DNA from: Sphingomonas sp. IC-11
GTDB taxonomy: Bacteria > Pseudomonadota > Alphaproteobacteria > Sphingomonadales > Sphingomonadaceae
Assembly (NCBI RefSeq): GCF_021043365.1
Contig: NZ_JAJNDU010000001.1
Location: forward strand, 62,001 to 126,000
DNA: 64,000 bases
Direction of reading: 5' to 3'
The stretch's first letter is position 1. Every line of letters starts with the position of its first letter. Both the position numbers and the translations under genes were made by a program. Under the pieces are notes generated by a model. The model did not search any database and was not told where the DNA came from. It was given only the letters and a program-made list of their open reading frames with translations. Below are positions 9,257 through 17,870 of the stretch, in pieces.

Positions 9257-10897
9257 TCAGGAATTCTCGGGCGGTGCACTGGAATGCGCCACCGGCCCGT
9301 CTTGGTCGGCGATTGGCGGCTTTGGCGCCAGAAACAATGTGCGGGTCGGAACGGCGATGGTGATACCGGCCGCGCTCAGCCGCTCGTAGATCGACAGCAG
9401 CAAATCCTGCCGCACGGTCGTGCTTTCCCCGAAGTCACTGAGTGCAATGTAGGAAAATACCTCAATCTCCAGTGCGCTTTCCCCGAAGTTGTTGAACCGC
9501 GCCCGCGGCCCATCCTTTGAGATGTTCTCGTTCGAGAGCAGCACGTCCTCAATGATCGCCACCGCCTCCCGGATTTTATCGGGCGAGGTATATTCGATGT
9601 AGATCTTAGGCGCGAAAAGGAAGCGGTCCCGCTTGGCAAAATTCTCGATCTGACGGGAGGAGAAATCGCCGTTCGGGATGGTGACAATCGTCCGATCATT
9701 AGTGCGAATACGAGTGGACCGGATGCCGACGTCCTCCACCGTACCGACTACGTCTCCCACGCGGCAAAAATCGCCGACCTGGACGGGACGATCGGCAATC
9801 ACGGTGACACTGCCGACCAAGTTCTCGACTGTCTTCTGCGCGCCTAGTGCGAGGGCGATACCGCCAATACCCAGTGCCGCAATGCCGGTCGTGACATCGA
9901 TGCCGAACGTGTCGAGCACGGCGACGATGCTGAACACCAACAGCAGGATCTTCGCCGCCCGCCGCAACAGCGTGACGACCGAAACGGCCTGACGGCGGGA
10001 TCGGCGATGCATCCGTGCAATGGCGACATCCGCGACGGCATCGACCAGGCGAAGGCCAAACCACACCAACGCAATGGCCGCGACCCCGCCGGCGTACCGC
10101 AGCAGCGTTTGGCGGGCGACAATCGCTACCTGAAGGCGCTCGGCCCAAGTGTAGAATGCCATAACCGCGATGAAGAGGCTGAGCGGCGGCAGAGCGGCGT
10201 GGAAGAAGCGATATACTGCATTCGCATCCGGATCGGTAATGCCGCGGCGCATTACGGCCAGTGCAGCGGCAGCAATCAGTCGTAAGATCACAAAACTGAG
10301 CGCAGCAATGCCGATCAGCAATGCCCAGTCTTCGGCCGGTGCGCCGGCAACGTCGATGCCGACGACGGCGTCGGTAGAAGGGGCGGCGACCTTTGTGGCC
10401 GGCACTGCCATTAACTGCCGGATCGTATCATGTGAGATCCGCCACACGGAGCGACCGTTCAATGATCCATGGGTCAGCAAGATCGGCGCGTCGCCGGTGC
10501 TTCCCTTGAGGTCGCCGGCAAGTTCGCGGTCGAGCGGCAGGTCGTCGTCGATGCGCCCCGCAGGCTCATTCGATAGCCGAGCAAACGGCAACAGCGTGCC
10601 GCCACTGTCCAGCAGCACTTGCAACCGGCGGGCCAGCTCCGACGCGCCGTCCATCACTCGCGCGTCGTCCTGCACCGGCAGGTCGAAGTAATTGGCGGCT
10701 CGGTTATAGTCGCGCTTCGCGAGTGCTTCGATCAATCCGCTAACGGTGGAACGCGGCGTTTCACGACCAAAAGGGTCCGCCGGGATGGTCGGCGCGGTAC
10801 TATTCGCGGGTGCGTCCTGAGCCAGCGCAGGTATGCCGGTCATCGTGGCGAGAAGGAGAATGAGGAGGAAACGACGAAGATAGCTGAGCACGGTCAC
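9257..10897 (-). CDS. Mechanosensitive channel MscS family, with signal peptide and periplasmic domain
   Basis: This is a 546-aa MscS-family channel for osmotic protection. It begins with a signal peptide (about 1-26, ending ALAQ) and a periplasmic region of about 150 residues. Transmembrane helices follow, starting at about ALLIGIAALSFVILRLIAAA. The pore-helix region GIGGIALALGAQKTVENLVG and the beta-domain motif DRPVQVGDFCRVGDVVGTV identify the family, followed by IPNGDFSSRQIENF. The start is a GTG. The gene lies just upstream of the GH130 gene on the same strand with a 29-bp gap, so they may be cotranscribed. Confidence 0.9.
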   Translation of the reverse strand: MTVLSYLRRFLLILLLATMTGIPALAQDAPANSTAPTIPADPFGRETPRSTVSGLIEALAKRDYNRAANYFDLPVQDDARVMDGASELARRLQVLLDSGGTLLPFARLSNEPAGRIDDDLPLDRELAGDLKGSTGDAPILLTHGSLNGRSVWRISHDTIRQLMAVPATKVAAPSTDAVVGIDVAGAPAEDWALLIGIAALSFVILRLIAAAALAVMRRGITDPDANAVYRFFHAALPPLSLFIAVMAFYTWAERLQVAIVARQTLLRYAGGVAAIALVWFGLRLVDAVADVAIARMHRRSRRQAVSVVTLLRRAAKILLLVFSIVAVLDTFGIDVTTGIAALGIGGIALALGAQKTVENLVGSVTVIADRPVQVGDFCRVGDVVGTVEDVGIRSTRIRTNDRTIVTIPNGDFSSRQIENFAKRDRFLFAPKIYIEYTSPDKIREAVAIIEDVLLSNENISKDGPRARFNNFGESALEIEVFSYIALSDFGESTTVRQDLLLSIYERLSAAGITIAVPTRTLFLAPKPPIADQDGPVAHSSAPPENS

Positions 10898-11030
10898 CTG
10901 CGGCGTTTAAGACGTCCGTGAAGGAAACGCCGTTGCCCGCCGAAAGGTCGCACCATCCGTGGTGTCAGGACAACGCTTCGCCCCCCCCGGCTGATATAGC
11001 CGCTCGCGCAGTGCCCGGCGGCCGCAGCGC

Positions 11031-11753
11031 TCAGTCCCGCGACGATCGCGCTTCGGCGATTGCTTCCTGCAAACGATCAAAGGGCAAGGCGCCAGAGAGT
11101 ACCTTATCACCCACTACCCACGCCGGCGTCCCGCTGATGCCCAACTTCGCAGCCAGGCCCAGATTGCCTGCGATCTCCGTGTCAACGTCATCAGGCATTT
11201 TGGTGAGGTCCACGCCCGTGCTCCGCGCCGCGGCGGCGATCGACTGCGCACTCACTGCCCCGCCTGCGTATAGTGCCTGGTGAAAGGCCGGAAACCGTCC
11301 TTGTGCAGCCGCGGCAAGTGAAGCACGGGCCGCATCCCGACTTTCCTCGGCCAGAATCGGCAGCTCGCGGAACACGACCCGCAACTTCGGATCGCTCTTT
11401 ACCAGTCGATCGATGGTCGGCAGGCTCGCCCGGCAATAGCCGCAGTTGTAATCGAAGAACTCGACGAGAGTAACGTCGCCATTTCGGTTGCCCATCACCG
11501 CTCCCGGATATGGCGTTTCGATCCGGGACCGATTGGCCGCCACCGCACGGCCGCTTTCGCGCTCCTGCAGCTTCTGCATCGCCTGCGGGATTATCTCGGG
11601 ATTGCTGAGGAGGTAGTCATGCACCACCTTCTCGATCTGCGCCTTGTCACTTACGCGCAGGTCACCGGGGGCAGCCCGTTCGGCCAGCCACATGCCCACG
11701 GCACCGAAGGTCGCCCCCAGCAGCACGACCAGCAACAGGGTAAGTCGGTTCAT
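11031..11753 (-). CDS. DsbA family thiol oxidoreductase
   Basis: This periplasmic thioredoxin-fold protein (240 aa) has an N-terminal hydrophobic anchor or signal (about 3-22). The short helical region NPEIIPQAMQKLQE precedes the thioredoxin domain. The active site is C-G-Y-C at about 104-107 in FFDYNCGYCRASLP, and the cis-Pro loop is GISGTPAWVVGD. Members of this group (DsbA/BdbD/Com1-like) make or rearrange disulfides in exported proteins. Its start overlaps the stop of the upstream M48 peptidase by 4 bp, so the two are translationally coupled. Together they look like an envelope protein-quality unit. Confidence 0.93.
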   Translation of the reverse strand: MNRLTLLLVVLLGATFGAVGMWLAERAAPGDLRVSDKAQIEKVVHDYLLSNPEIIPQAMQKLQERESGRAVAANRSRIETPYPGAVMGNRNGDVTLVEFFDYNCGYCRASLPTIDRLVKSDPKLRVVFRELPILAEESRDAARASLAAAAQGRFPAFHQALYAGGAVSAQSIAAAARSTGVDLTKMPDDVDTEIAGNLGLAAKLGISGTPAWVVGDKVLSGALPFDRLQEAIAEARSSRD

Positions 11754-13171
11754 TTGCGCTTGCGCTTGTCGCCGTCGAGGGAATTGGCAGATGTCATCGC
11801 AATATCCTGTGCCCGGATCCAGTCAGGCGTATTTTGTGGGATGCCTGCAAGGGCATAGCGTGCGCTAGCCGCAGCCGTGCGGTGATCGCCTACCATGCTG
11901 GCGCGTTCGGCCGTGGCGAGCGCTGCCCGCGCAGGATCGCCGGTGCGCTCATAAACGGTACCGAGTTGATACCAGGCGAAGGGGTTCTGATCATCGCGGG
12001 CGACGGCCGTACGCAGCACGCGCTTGGCTTCCTCGTAGTTCGCCTTGTCCTCCGTTGCGATCAGTGCATGGCCGAACGTGGTGGCGATCAGCGGGTTGTT
12101 GCGCGATCCGTCAGTTGCGGCGCGCAGCGGCGCCAAGGCCTCCTGCGGCTTGCCTGCCTCAAGCAGGATCTGGCCCTTGATCTCCAGGAAGTAGGGATCG
12201 TTGGGCTTGTTGGTCACGAGGGCGTCGGCCTCAGCGTTTGCCTTCTCGGGATAGCCGCTGCGGTGATAGGCATAGGCGCGGGCGTAGTGCGCGTAGATGG
12301 TCTGGGTGCCCTCCGGATATTTCTGGAGCGCCTGCGCGGGCGGTAGCAGATAACCGTCCAGTTTGGCCTGGACCCGCTTGAAGCGCTCTTCCCAATCCTG
12401 ATTGAGCGGCTTGTTCCAGGCTGCCGAAGCCTGCAGCGTTTCTGAAACCGCCGCCACGCGTTCGGACGAAACCGGGTGGCTGAGCATGTACTCAACCTTG
12501 CGGGTGATGCCGTAGCGATATTCAAGCTGCTGCATCGTCTTGAAGAAATTGAGATATCCCTTGCCGCTGATCCCGGCGGCGTTGAGATATTTTGCGCCGG
12601 CGGCGTCGGTTGAGGCCTCCTGCTGACGCGAGAAGGCGAGATACTTGGTCATGGCGGCTTGCTGCCCCGCGGCGAGAACGCCGGCGCCCGCTTCCCCGGC
12701 TCCAGCGGCCATTGCCGCCAGGCCCAGCACCATGGAAAGGATGGAGATGCCAGTCGCTTCCTGAAAGCCGCGGCCGGCAAGCGAGACGTGCCCGCCCGTA
12801 ATGTGGCCGAGTTCATGGGCGATGACGCCCTGCACTTCGTTGGCGGTCTTAGCCGCCTGGATCGTGCCAGAGTGCACATAGACGATCTGGCCGCCCGCTA
12901 CGAAGGCGTTGATCGAATCATCGTTAACCAGGACGACCTTCACGTCGCTGGGCCGCAACCCGGCGGCGGTGATGAGCGGAGCCGTCATGTCCGCCAGCAA
13001 CGTCTCAGTCTCGGCATCGCGCAAGATCGACTGCGCCTGGGCAGCCTGTGCCATGGAAACGCAGGCCAGGGCCGCAGCGGCCAGTAGGCGAAGAGCAGCG
13101 GAGCGGCGGGTCACAGCTGCGGGCGCTGCATGATCGATCGGCGAGCGACGGACATGCGCCGGACCCAGCAT
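11750..13171 (-). CDS. Periplasmic M48 metalloprotease with TPR-like C-terminus (BepA/YfgC-like)
   Basis: This 473-aa protein has a signal sequence (hydrophobic core RLLAAAALACVSMAQAAQA, about 28-46). The M48 domain carries the zinc motif HELGH (His about 119 and 123, Glu 120) in GVIAHELGHITGGH. The C-terminal half (about 290-460) is a series of helical TPR-like units such as YPEKANAEADALVTNKPND. BepA-type proteases degrade or help assemble outer-membrane proteins such as LptD and BamA. It overlaps the DsbA-like gene, which fits a shared role in disulfide-containing outer-membrane proteins. An internal Met further down could also serve as the start. Confidence 0.92.
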   Translation of the reverse strand: MLGPAHVRRSPIDHAAPAAVTRRSAALRLLAAAALACVSMAQAAQAQSILRDAETETLLADMTAPLITAAGLRPSDVKVVLVNDDSINAFVAGGQIVYVHSGTIQAAKTANEVQGVIAHELGHITGGHVSLAGRGFQEATGISILSMVLGLAAMAAGAGEAGAGVLAAGQQAAMTKYLAFSRQQEASTDAAGAKYLNAAGISGKGYLNFFKTMQQLEYRYGITRKVEYMLSHPVSSERVAAVSETLQASAAWNKPLNQDWEERFKRVQAKLDGYLLPPAQALQKYPEGTQTIYAHYARAYAYHRSGYPEKANAEADALVTNKPNDPYFLEIKGQILLEAGKPQEALAPLRAATDGSRNNPLIATTFGHALIATEDKANYEEAKRVLRTAVARDDQNPFAWYQLGTVYERTGDPARAALATAERASMVGDHRTAAASARYALAGIPQNTPDWIRAQDIAMTSANSLDGDKRKRK

Positions 13172-13239
13172 GATGGTGGCTTAACCATCGCTGAAGCCCG
13201 GCGCATGTCGATCACCGGCAACGTGTCACGACCGGCGGT

Positions 13240-16020
13240 TTACGCACCGAAGGTCCGCTGCCACCAGCCGCGGCGCGGCGCTGCGGCGGGTTCCTCGGCG
13301 GTGCCTTCTTCGGTTCCGGCCGTAGTGCCGGCAGCAGTTGCATCGGCAGCGTTAGCCTCGCTGGCAGGGGCGGCCGCCGCGTTGGACGATGCAGCGCCAG
13401 CGTCCGCTCCGGGCACATCCGCGGCGCCTTCCGTCGCTGCATCCGCCTTCTTGCGCCGGGTGCGCTTCGGCTTGGCGGGTGCTTCCGTCGCTTCGGCTGG
13501 CGCTGCCGCCTCGGCTGCGGCGGTGGCATCAGTGGTCGGAGCGTCCGTTTTCTTGCGCCGAGTGCGCTTCGGCCTGGCCGGTGCGCCTTCCTCCGTCGCC
13601 GGCGCGATCGCGTCGATGCCGGGCGTTTCGATGACCGCCGGTGCCTCTGCCGGCGCAGCGACAGGTGCCTGCTCGACCGCCTTCTTGGCACGCGGGCGAC
13701 GCCGGGTCTTCGGGGCCGGCTGCTCCGCTTCCGCAGCTGCGTTGGCGGTCGCGTCTGCGCTTGCTTCGGACGCGACGGGCTCCACAGCAGGAGCTTCGGT
13801 GATCGCGGTCTCGACCAACGGCGCTTCCGCGGTCTCCGCTTCCACGCTCACCTCGGCCGCGGTGGAGACGCTGTCGCCCTCGACGCGATTGGCGTCGCCT
13901 TCGGCCCCATTCTCACGGCGCCGCCGGCGCCCGCGGCGATTGCGCCGGCGACGACCGCCTTCGCCCTCTGCCGTGCCCTCGGAATCGTCGTGGTCGGAAG
14001 TAGCTTCCGCTTCCGCCGCTTCGACAGCCTCGTCTTCGCTGGCGGCGTCGCTTTCATCACCTTCGCTGATGTCCGCGTTCGACGCGGGCGCTGCGCCGGC
14101 TTCGCCATTCGTCCGACCGCGCCGGCCACGACGGCGACGGCGCTTGCGACCGCCCTCACGCTGCTCGTCACCCCGTGCTTCCTCGGCTCGGGGCGCCTCG
14201 TCCTCGGCCTCGAGCTCTTCCTCTTCTTCCTCCTCGATCTCCTCGGGGAAGTCTTCCTCGATCTCCTCGAGCGGCGGCGCGAATTTCGGAGCATAGGCCG
14301 GCGGCGGACCCGACGCCTCGACTGACATGCGCGCGCCTTCCTGCTCACCGTCCGGCAGGATTTCCACGGTTACGCCGTAACGATCCTCGATCTCGGCGAT
14401 GTCGGCCCGCTTGCGATTGAGCACGTAGAAGGCGGCTTCCTGGCTGCAGCGCAGCGTCAGCAGCGAGCCACGGCCACGCGCGGCTTCGTCTTCGATCAGG
14501 CGCAACGCGCTGAGGCCCGCGGACGATGCGGTGCGGACAAGACCGGTGCCTTCGCAATGCGGGCAGGGGCGGGTGGAGGCCTCGAGCACGCCGGTGCGCA
14601 GGCGCTGGCGGCTCATTTCCATGAGGCCGAACGACGAGATGCGGCCGACCTGGATGCGGGCGCGATCGTTCTTCAGCGCCTCCTTCATCGCCTTCTCGAC
14701 CTTCCGGACATTGGAATTGTTGTCCATGTCGATGAAGTCGATGACGACGAGACCGGCCATGTCGCGCAGGCGCAACTGACGCGCGATTTCCTGCGCCGCC
14801 TCGAGGTTCGTCGCGGTCGCGGTCTGCTCGATATTATGCTCGCGCGTCGAACGGCCCGAGTTGATGTCGATCGAGACCAACGCCTCGGTCGGGTTGATGA
14901 CGAGGTAGCCGCCCGACTTCAGCTGCACCACCGGGTGGTACATGGCGGCGAGCTGATCCTCGACATGGCAGCGCTGGAACAGCGGAATGGGATCGCTGTA
15001 ATGCTTCACCCGCTTGGCGTGGCTTGGCATCAGCAGGCGCATGAAGTCCTTCGCTTGGCGATAGCCTTCGTCACCCTCGACGATCACCTCGTCGATGTCC
15101 TTGTTATAGATGTCGCGGATCGCGCGCTTGATGAGATCGCTGTCGCCATAGATCAGCGCTGGTGCCGCGCTCGTCAGCGTCTTTTCACGGATGCCGTCCC
15201 ACAGGCGGGCGAGGTAATCGAAGTCACGCTTGATCTCGGTACGCGTGCGGCTGAGACCTGCGGTGCGCACGATGCAGCCCATCGACGGCGGCAGTTCCAT
15301 TTCCGCCATGATCGACTTCAGCCGCTTGCGATCGGCCGAATTACTGATCTTTCGGCTGATCCCGCCGCCATGCGACGTGTTGGGCATCAGCACGCAATAA
15401 CGGCCCGCCAGCGACAAATAGGTCGTCAGTGCTGCGCCCTTGTTGCCTCGCTCTTCCTTCACGACCTGGACCAGCAGTACCTGGCGGCGGCGGATCACGT
15501 CCTGGATCTTGTAGCGGCGGCGCAGGTTCATGCGGCGCTGGCGCAGCGCTTCCACCTGATCGTCGTTGATGCCGGTGGCGGCGCGGGCGGGGCCCTCTTC
15601 GCTATCGACATCGCCCTCGATTTCGTCACCGCCGTCCGCGTCGTCCTCGAACTCGGCATCACCCTCGGGAGCGTCAAGGTCGGCGTCTTCGGCGGCCTCC
15701 TGCTCGGCACGCAGCTTTGCTTCCTCGGCTGCATGCTCCGCTTCTTCGCGCAGCAGTGCCTCGCGATCCTCCTTGGGGATCTGATAGTAATCGGGATGGA
15801 TTTCCGAAAAAGCGAGGAAGCCGTGGCGATTGCCACCATAGTCGACGAACGCCGCCTGCAGCGACGGCTCGACCCGCGTCACCTTGGCAAGATAGATATT
15901 TCCCTTGAGCTGCTTGCGCTCGGCACTCTCAAAATCAAACTCTTCGATGCGGTTTCCCTTGACGACGGCCACGCGGGTTTCCTCCCGGTGGCGTGCGTCG
16001 ATCAGCATGCGCATGGTCAT
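13240..16020 (-). CDS. rne: Ribonuclease E/G
   Basis: This is the essential endoribonuclease for mRNA decay and rRNA/tRNA processing, and the scaffold of the degradosome (926 aa). The N-terminus has the S1 region (GNIYLAKVTRVEPSLQAAFV) interrupted by an acidic insertion at about 90-150, as in alphaproteobacterial RNase E. The catalytic DNase I-like domain contains GLVVIDFIDMDNN, and the zinc link is CPHCEGTG near 490. After about 570 the protein is disordered: an acidic stretch, arginine blocks, and three similar basic patches (RRRPRAKK, RPKRTRRKK, KPKRTRRKK). It ends in the short tail GWWQRTFGA. A GGAG ribosome site lies 9-10 bp before the ATG. A long 5' leader is expected. Confidence 0.97.
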   Translation of the reverse strand: MTMRMLIDARHREETRVAVVKGNRIEEFDFESAERKQLKGNIYLAKVTRVEPSLQAAFVDYGGNRHGFLAFSEIHPDYYQIPKEDREALLREEAEHAAEEAKLRAEQEAAEDADLDAPEGDAEFEDDADGGDEIEGDVDSEEGPARAATGINDDQVEALRQRRMNLRRRYKIQDVIRRRQVLLVQVVKEERGNKGAALTTYLSLAGRYCVLMPNTSHGGGISRKISNSADRKRLKSIMAEMELPPSMGCIVRTAGLSRTRTEIKRDFDYLARLWDGIREKTLTSAAPALIYGDSDLIKRAIRDIYNKDIDEVIVEGDEGYRQAKDFMRLLMPSHAKRVKHYSDPIPLFQRCHVEDQLAAMYHPVVQLKSGGYLVINPTEALVSIDINSGRSTREHNIEQTATATNLEAAQEIARQLRLRDMAGLVVIDFIDMDNNSNVRKVEKAMKEALKNDRARIQVGRISSFGLMEMSRQRLRTGVLEASTRPCPHCEGTGLVRTASSAGLSALRLIEDEAARGRGSLLTLRCSQEAAFYVLNRKRADIAEIEDRYGVTVEILPDGEQEGARMSVEASGPPPAYAPKFAPPLEEIEEDFPEEIEEEEEEELEAEDEAPRAEEARGDEQREGGRKRRRRRGRRGRTNGEAGAAPASNADISEGDESDAASEDEAVEAAEAEATSDHDDSEGTAEGEGGRRRRNRRGRRRRRENGAEGDANRVEGDSVSTAAEVSVEAETAEAPLVETAITEAPAVEPVASEASADATANAAAEAEQPAPKTRRRPRAKKAVEQAPVAAPAEAPAVIETPGIDAIAPATEEGAPARPKRTRRKKTDAPTTDATAAAEAAAPAEATEAPAKPKRTRRKKADAATEGAADVPGADAGAASSNAAAAPASEANAADATAAGTTAGTEEGTAEEPAAAPRRGWWQRTFGA
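13440..13720 (-). repeat. Three basic Arg/Lys patches encoded by related DNA in the rne tail
   Basis: Within the RNase E tail, two segments about 100 bp apart encode nearly the same nonapeptide (RPKRTRRKK and KPKRTRRKK) in similar acidic/alanine contexts. A third, more diverged patch (TRRRPRAKK) lies about 125 bp further toward the catalytic domain. They look like short duplications of an RNA-binding arginine-rich motif. This is a coding repeat, not a mobile element. Confidence 0.6.
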
Positions 16021-16476
16021 TATATGGTCTCCGCGCGCGACTCGCGCCGCCGGACGGCGGGGTCACGCGATGATAAGGCGCTGCCGGCTCTCGTTCGCCG
16101 GGCAAGCGGATGGTGGTGACTTGTGCCTTCGTCCGCCGCGCACGTCCGGGCGCAACGCCCTGGATCAGCCCCGCGCCCGCGCCGCCGGCAAGAGCCGGTC
16201 GAAACTGCGGTGGGGGAAAATGCGACATGCGAACGTCAACCTGATGGCCCGGGCCGGCGTGAACAGCCGGTCGGGCGGTGGGTCGGCAGCGGGCGCAAAG
16301 GCCTGCAATCCGATCAACGTGGTGACTAGCAAGTCGTTTGTCATTCGGCAACCGGAACGTCCTTGCCGGACAAGCGGCAAAAACGTGCCGAACAGCTTGT
16401 TAACCCCAATGAGCAACTGCGATTTGACCAGCAGCGGCGTAACCCGAATCGGGCAGGGAAGAAGGGTTTGCGTATC
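16021..16476. promoter_or_regulatory. 456-bp divergent intergenic region between rne and amiC
   Basis: No gene is convincing here. On the rne side it holds two short GC-rich palindromes near the rne start: GCGCGA-C-TCGCGC (16035-16047) and CCGCC-GGAC-GGCGG (16047-16060, read on plus). RNase E genes typically have a long structured leader used for autoregulation, so the region probably carries that leader and both promoters. I could not identify a convincing -35/-10 pair. The weak ORFs that cross it look like noise. Confidence 0.5.
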
Positions 16477-17721
16477 ATGGCTTTTCGCTGGACCAGCGAG
16501 CAGCCGACGCGGCATGCAGGGCAAATGTCGATGCTGCTCGCGTTCTTGGCTGGTCTCTCATTCGGCACTCCGGGCTGGGCCGCGACGGTGCAGCGCGTGG
16601 ACGTGCGAGAGGGGCGGATCACGATCCGTTTCGATGAAGCTGTGCGCGGCGCGTCCAGCTTCATCCTGAACGGGCCGCAGCGCATTGCGATCGATATCGA
16701 CGGCGCTCGTCCGGGCCGCGCGAGTGGCGGCGACGGCGCGATCACGGCGGTGCGGCAGGGTTGGCGCGGGGCCGATAGCGCGCGTGTGGTGCTGGACCTT
16801 GCTGAACCGATGATCGTATCGAAGGGCGAGTTTCAGGATGATGGGCGCACGCTGGAGCTGTCGCTGCGCCAGGTTGACGGGCGCCGCTTCGCCGCGGCCA
16901 GCGCGGCATCGCCGTTAAGTTTCCTTCCGTTCGGCTGGGGAAAGGCCAAGCCCAAGTACAAGGTGTCGATCCCGGTGCCGCCCGCGCGCAAGAGCGCCTT
17001 GCCGCGTGTGCAGGGGGACGACAGCCGGCCACTGGTGGTGATCGACGCCGGTCACGGCGGAAACGATCCGGGCGCGATCAATGCCGAGACGGGTCTGCGC
17101 GAAAAGGACGTGACGCTCAAGATCGCCCGCGCGATCAGGGATGAGCTGCTGGAGTCCGGGCGCGTCCGCGTAGCGCTGACGCGTGATGATGATCGCTACA
17201 TCCTGCATCGCGAGCGATTCGGGGTGGCTCGTCAACTAGGCGCGGACCTGTTCATCTCCATCCACTGCGACAGTGCCGGCAACGTCGAGGCATCCGGTGC
17301 CACCGCCTACACGCTTTCGGATGTCGCGTCCGACAAGGAAGCCGCGCGGCTTGCCGCGCGCGAGAACAAGGCAGACATCATCGCTGGGGTGAACCTGGAT
17401 GAGAGCGAGGACGTGTCCTCCATTCTCATCGATCTGACCCAGCGGGAAACGATGAACGCGTCGGCCGGATTTGCGCGCCTGCTCGGTCGCGAGGCAAAAC
17501 CTTTGATTCCGGTGAAGAGCAACTTCCACCGCATGGCTTCGCTGCTGGTGCTAAAGGCGCCCGACCTGCCTTCGATCCTGTTTGAAACCGGCTATATCTC
17601 CAACGCTCAGGATGCTGCATTCCTTGACAGTCGCGAGGGGCGCGAACGGATCGCGCAAAGCGTGCGTCGGGCCGTGGAAATACACTTTGCGCGCCGGATG
17701 GCTCAAACCGCTGCGCGTTAA
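16477..17721 (+). CDS. amiC: N-acetylmuramoyl-L-alanine amidase (AmiC-like)
   Basis: This exported amidase cleaves the amide bond between MurNAc and the peptide stem during daughter-cell separation. I chose ATG 16477, which follows a GAAGG ribosome site and gives a signal peptide (LLAFLAGLSFGTPGWAA). The frame is open back to 16363, but that extension is polar and unlike a leader. The AMIN domain spans about 30-130 (VQRVDVREGRITIRFDEAV). The Amidase_3 domain spans about 185-410, with zinc ligands in VIDAGHGGNDPGA, the Glu in GLREKDVTL, SIHCDSAGN, and the catalytic Glu in SILFETGYISN. PBP1A follows 149 bp downstream on the same strand. Confidence 0.95.
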   Translation: MAFRWTSEQPTRHAGQMSMLLAFLAGLSFGTPGWAATVQRVDVREGRITIRFDEAVRGASSFILNGPQRIAIDIDGARPGRASGGDGAITAVRQGWRGADSARVVLDLAEPMIVSKGEFQDDGRTLELSLRQVDGRRFAAASAASPLSFLPFGWGKAKPKYKVSIPVPPARKSALPRVQGDDSRPLVVIDAGHGGNDPGAINAETGLREKDVTLKIARAIRDELLESGRVRVALTRDDDRYILHRERFGVARQLGADLFISIHCDSAGNVEASGATAYTLSDVASDKEAARLAARENKADIIAGVNLDESEDVSSILIDLTQRETMNASAGFARLLGREAKPLIPVKSNFHRMASLLVLKAPDLPSILFETGYISNAQDAAFLDSREGRERIAQSVRRAVEIHFARRMAQTAAR

Positions 17722-17870
17722 TGTTTGCCGGGCGGTGAGCGGAGCACATGGACGTGTTCGCCCGAAGGTGTGCGGTGCGGCGCTATGGGCGACGGTTCTC
17801 GATCCGGCGCGCGGCGTACGGGCTTGATGTTGCCAGCCGCACGGCCGCTCCCTAAACACCGGCGTCGCGT

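Noticed and set aside
10898..11030. Run of eight cytosines as a phase-variable tract
   Set aside because: It lies between two minus-strand genes, not in a coding sequence or a recognised promoter spacer.
13440..13720. Evenly spaced repeats resembling a CRISPR-like array
   Set aside because: They lie in frame in the rne tail, encode basic peptide patches, and lack identical repeats or unique spacers.
14557..16119. 520-codon plus-strand frame over rne
   Set aside because: Antisense shadow of RNase E with no domain signature.
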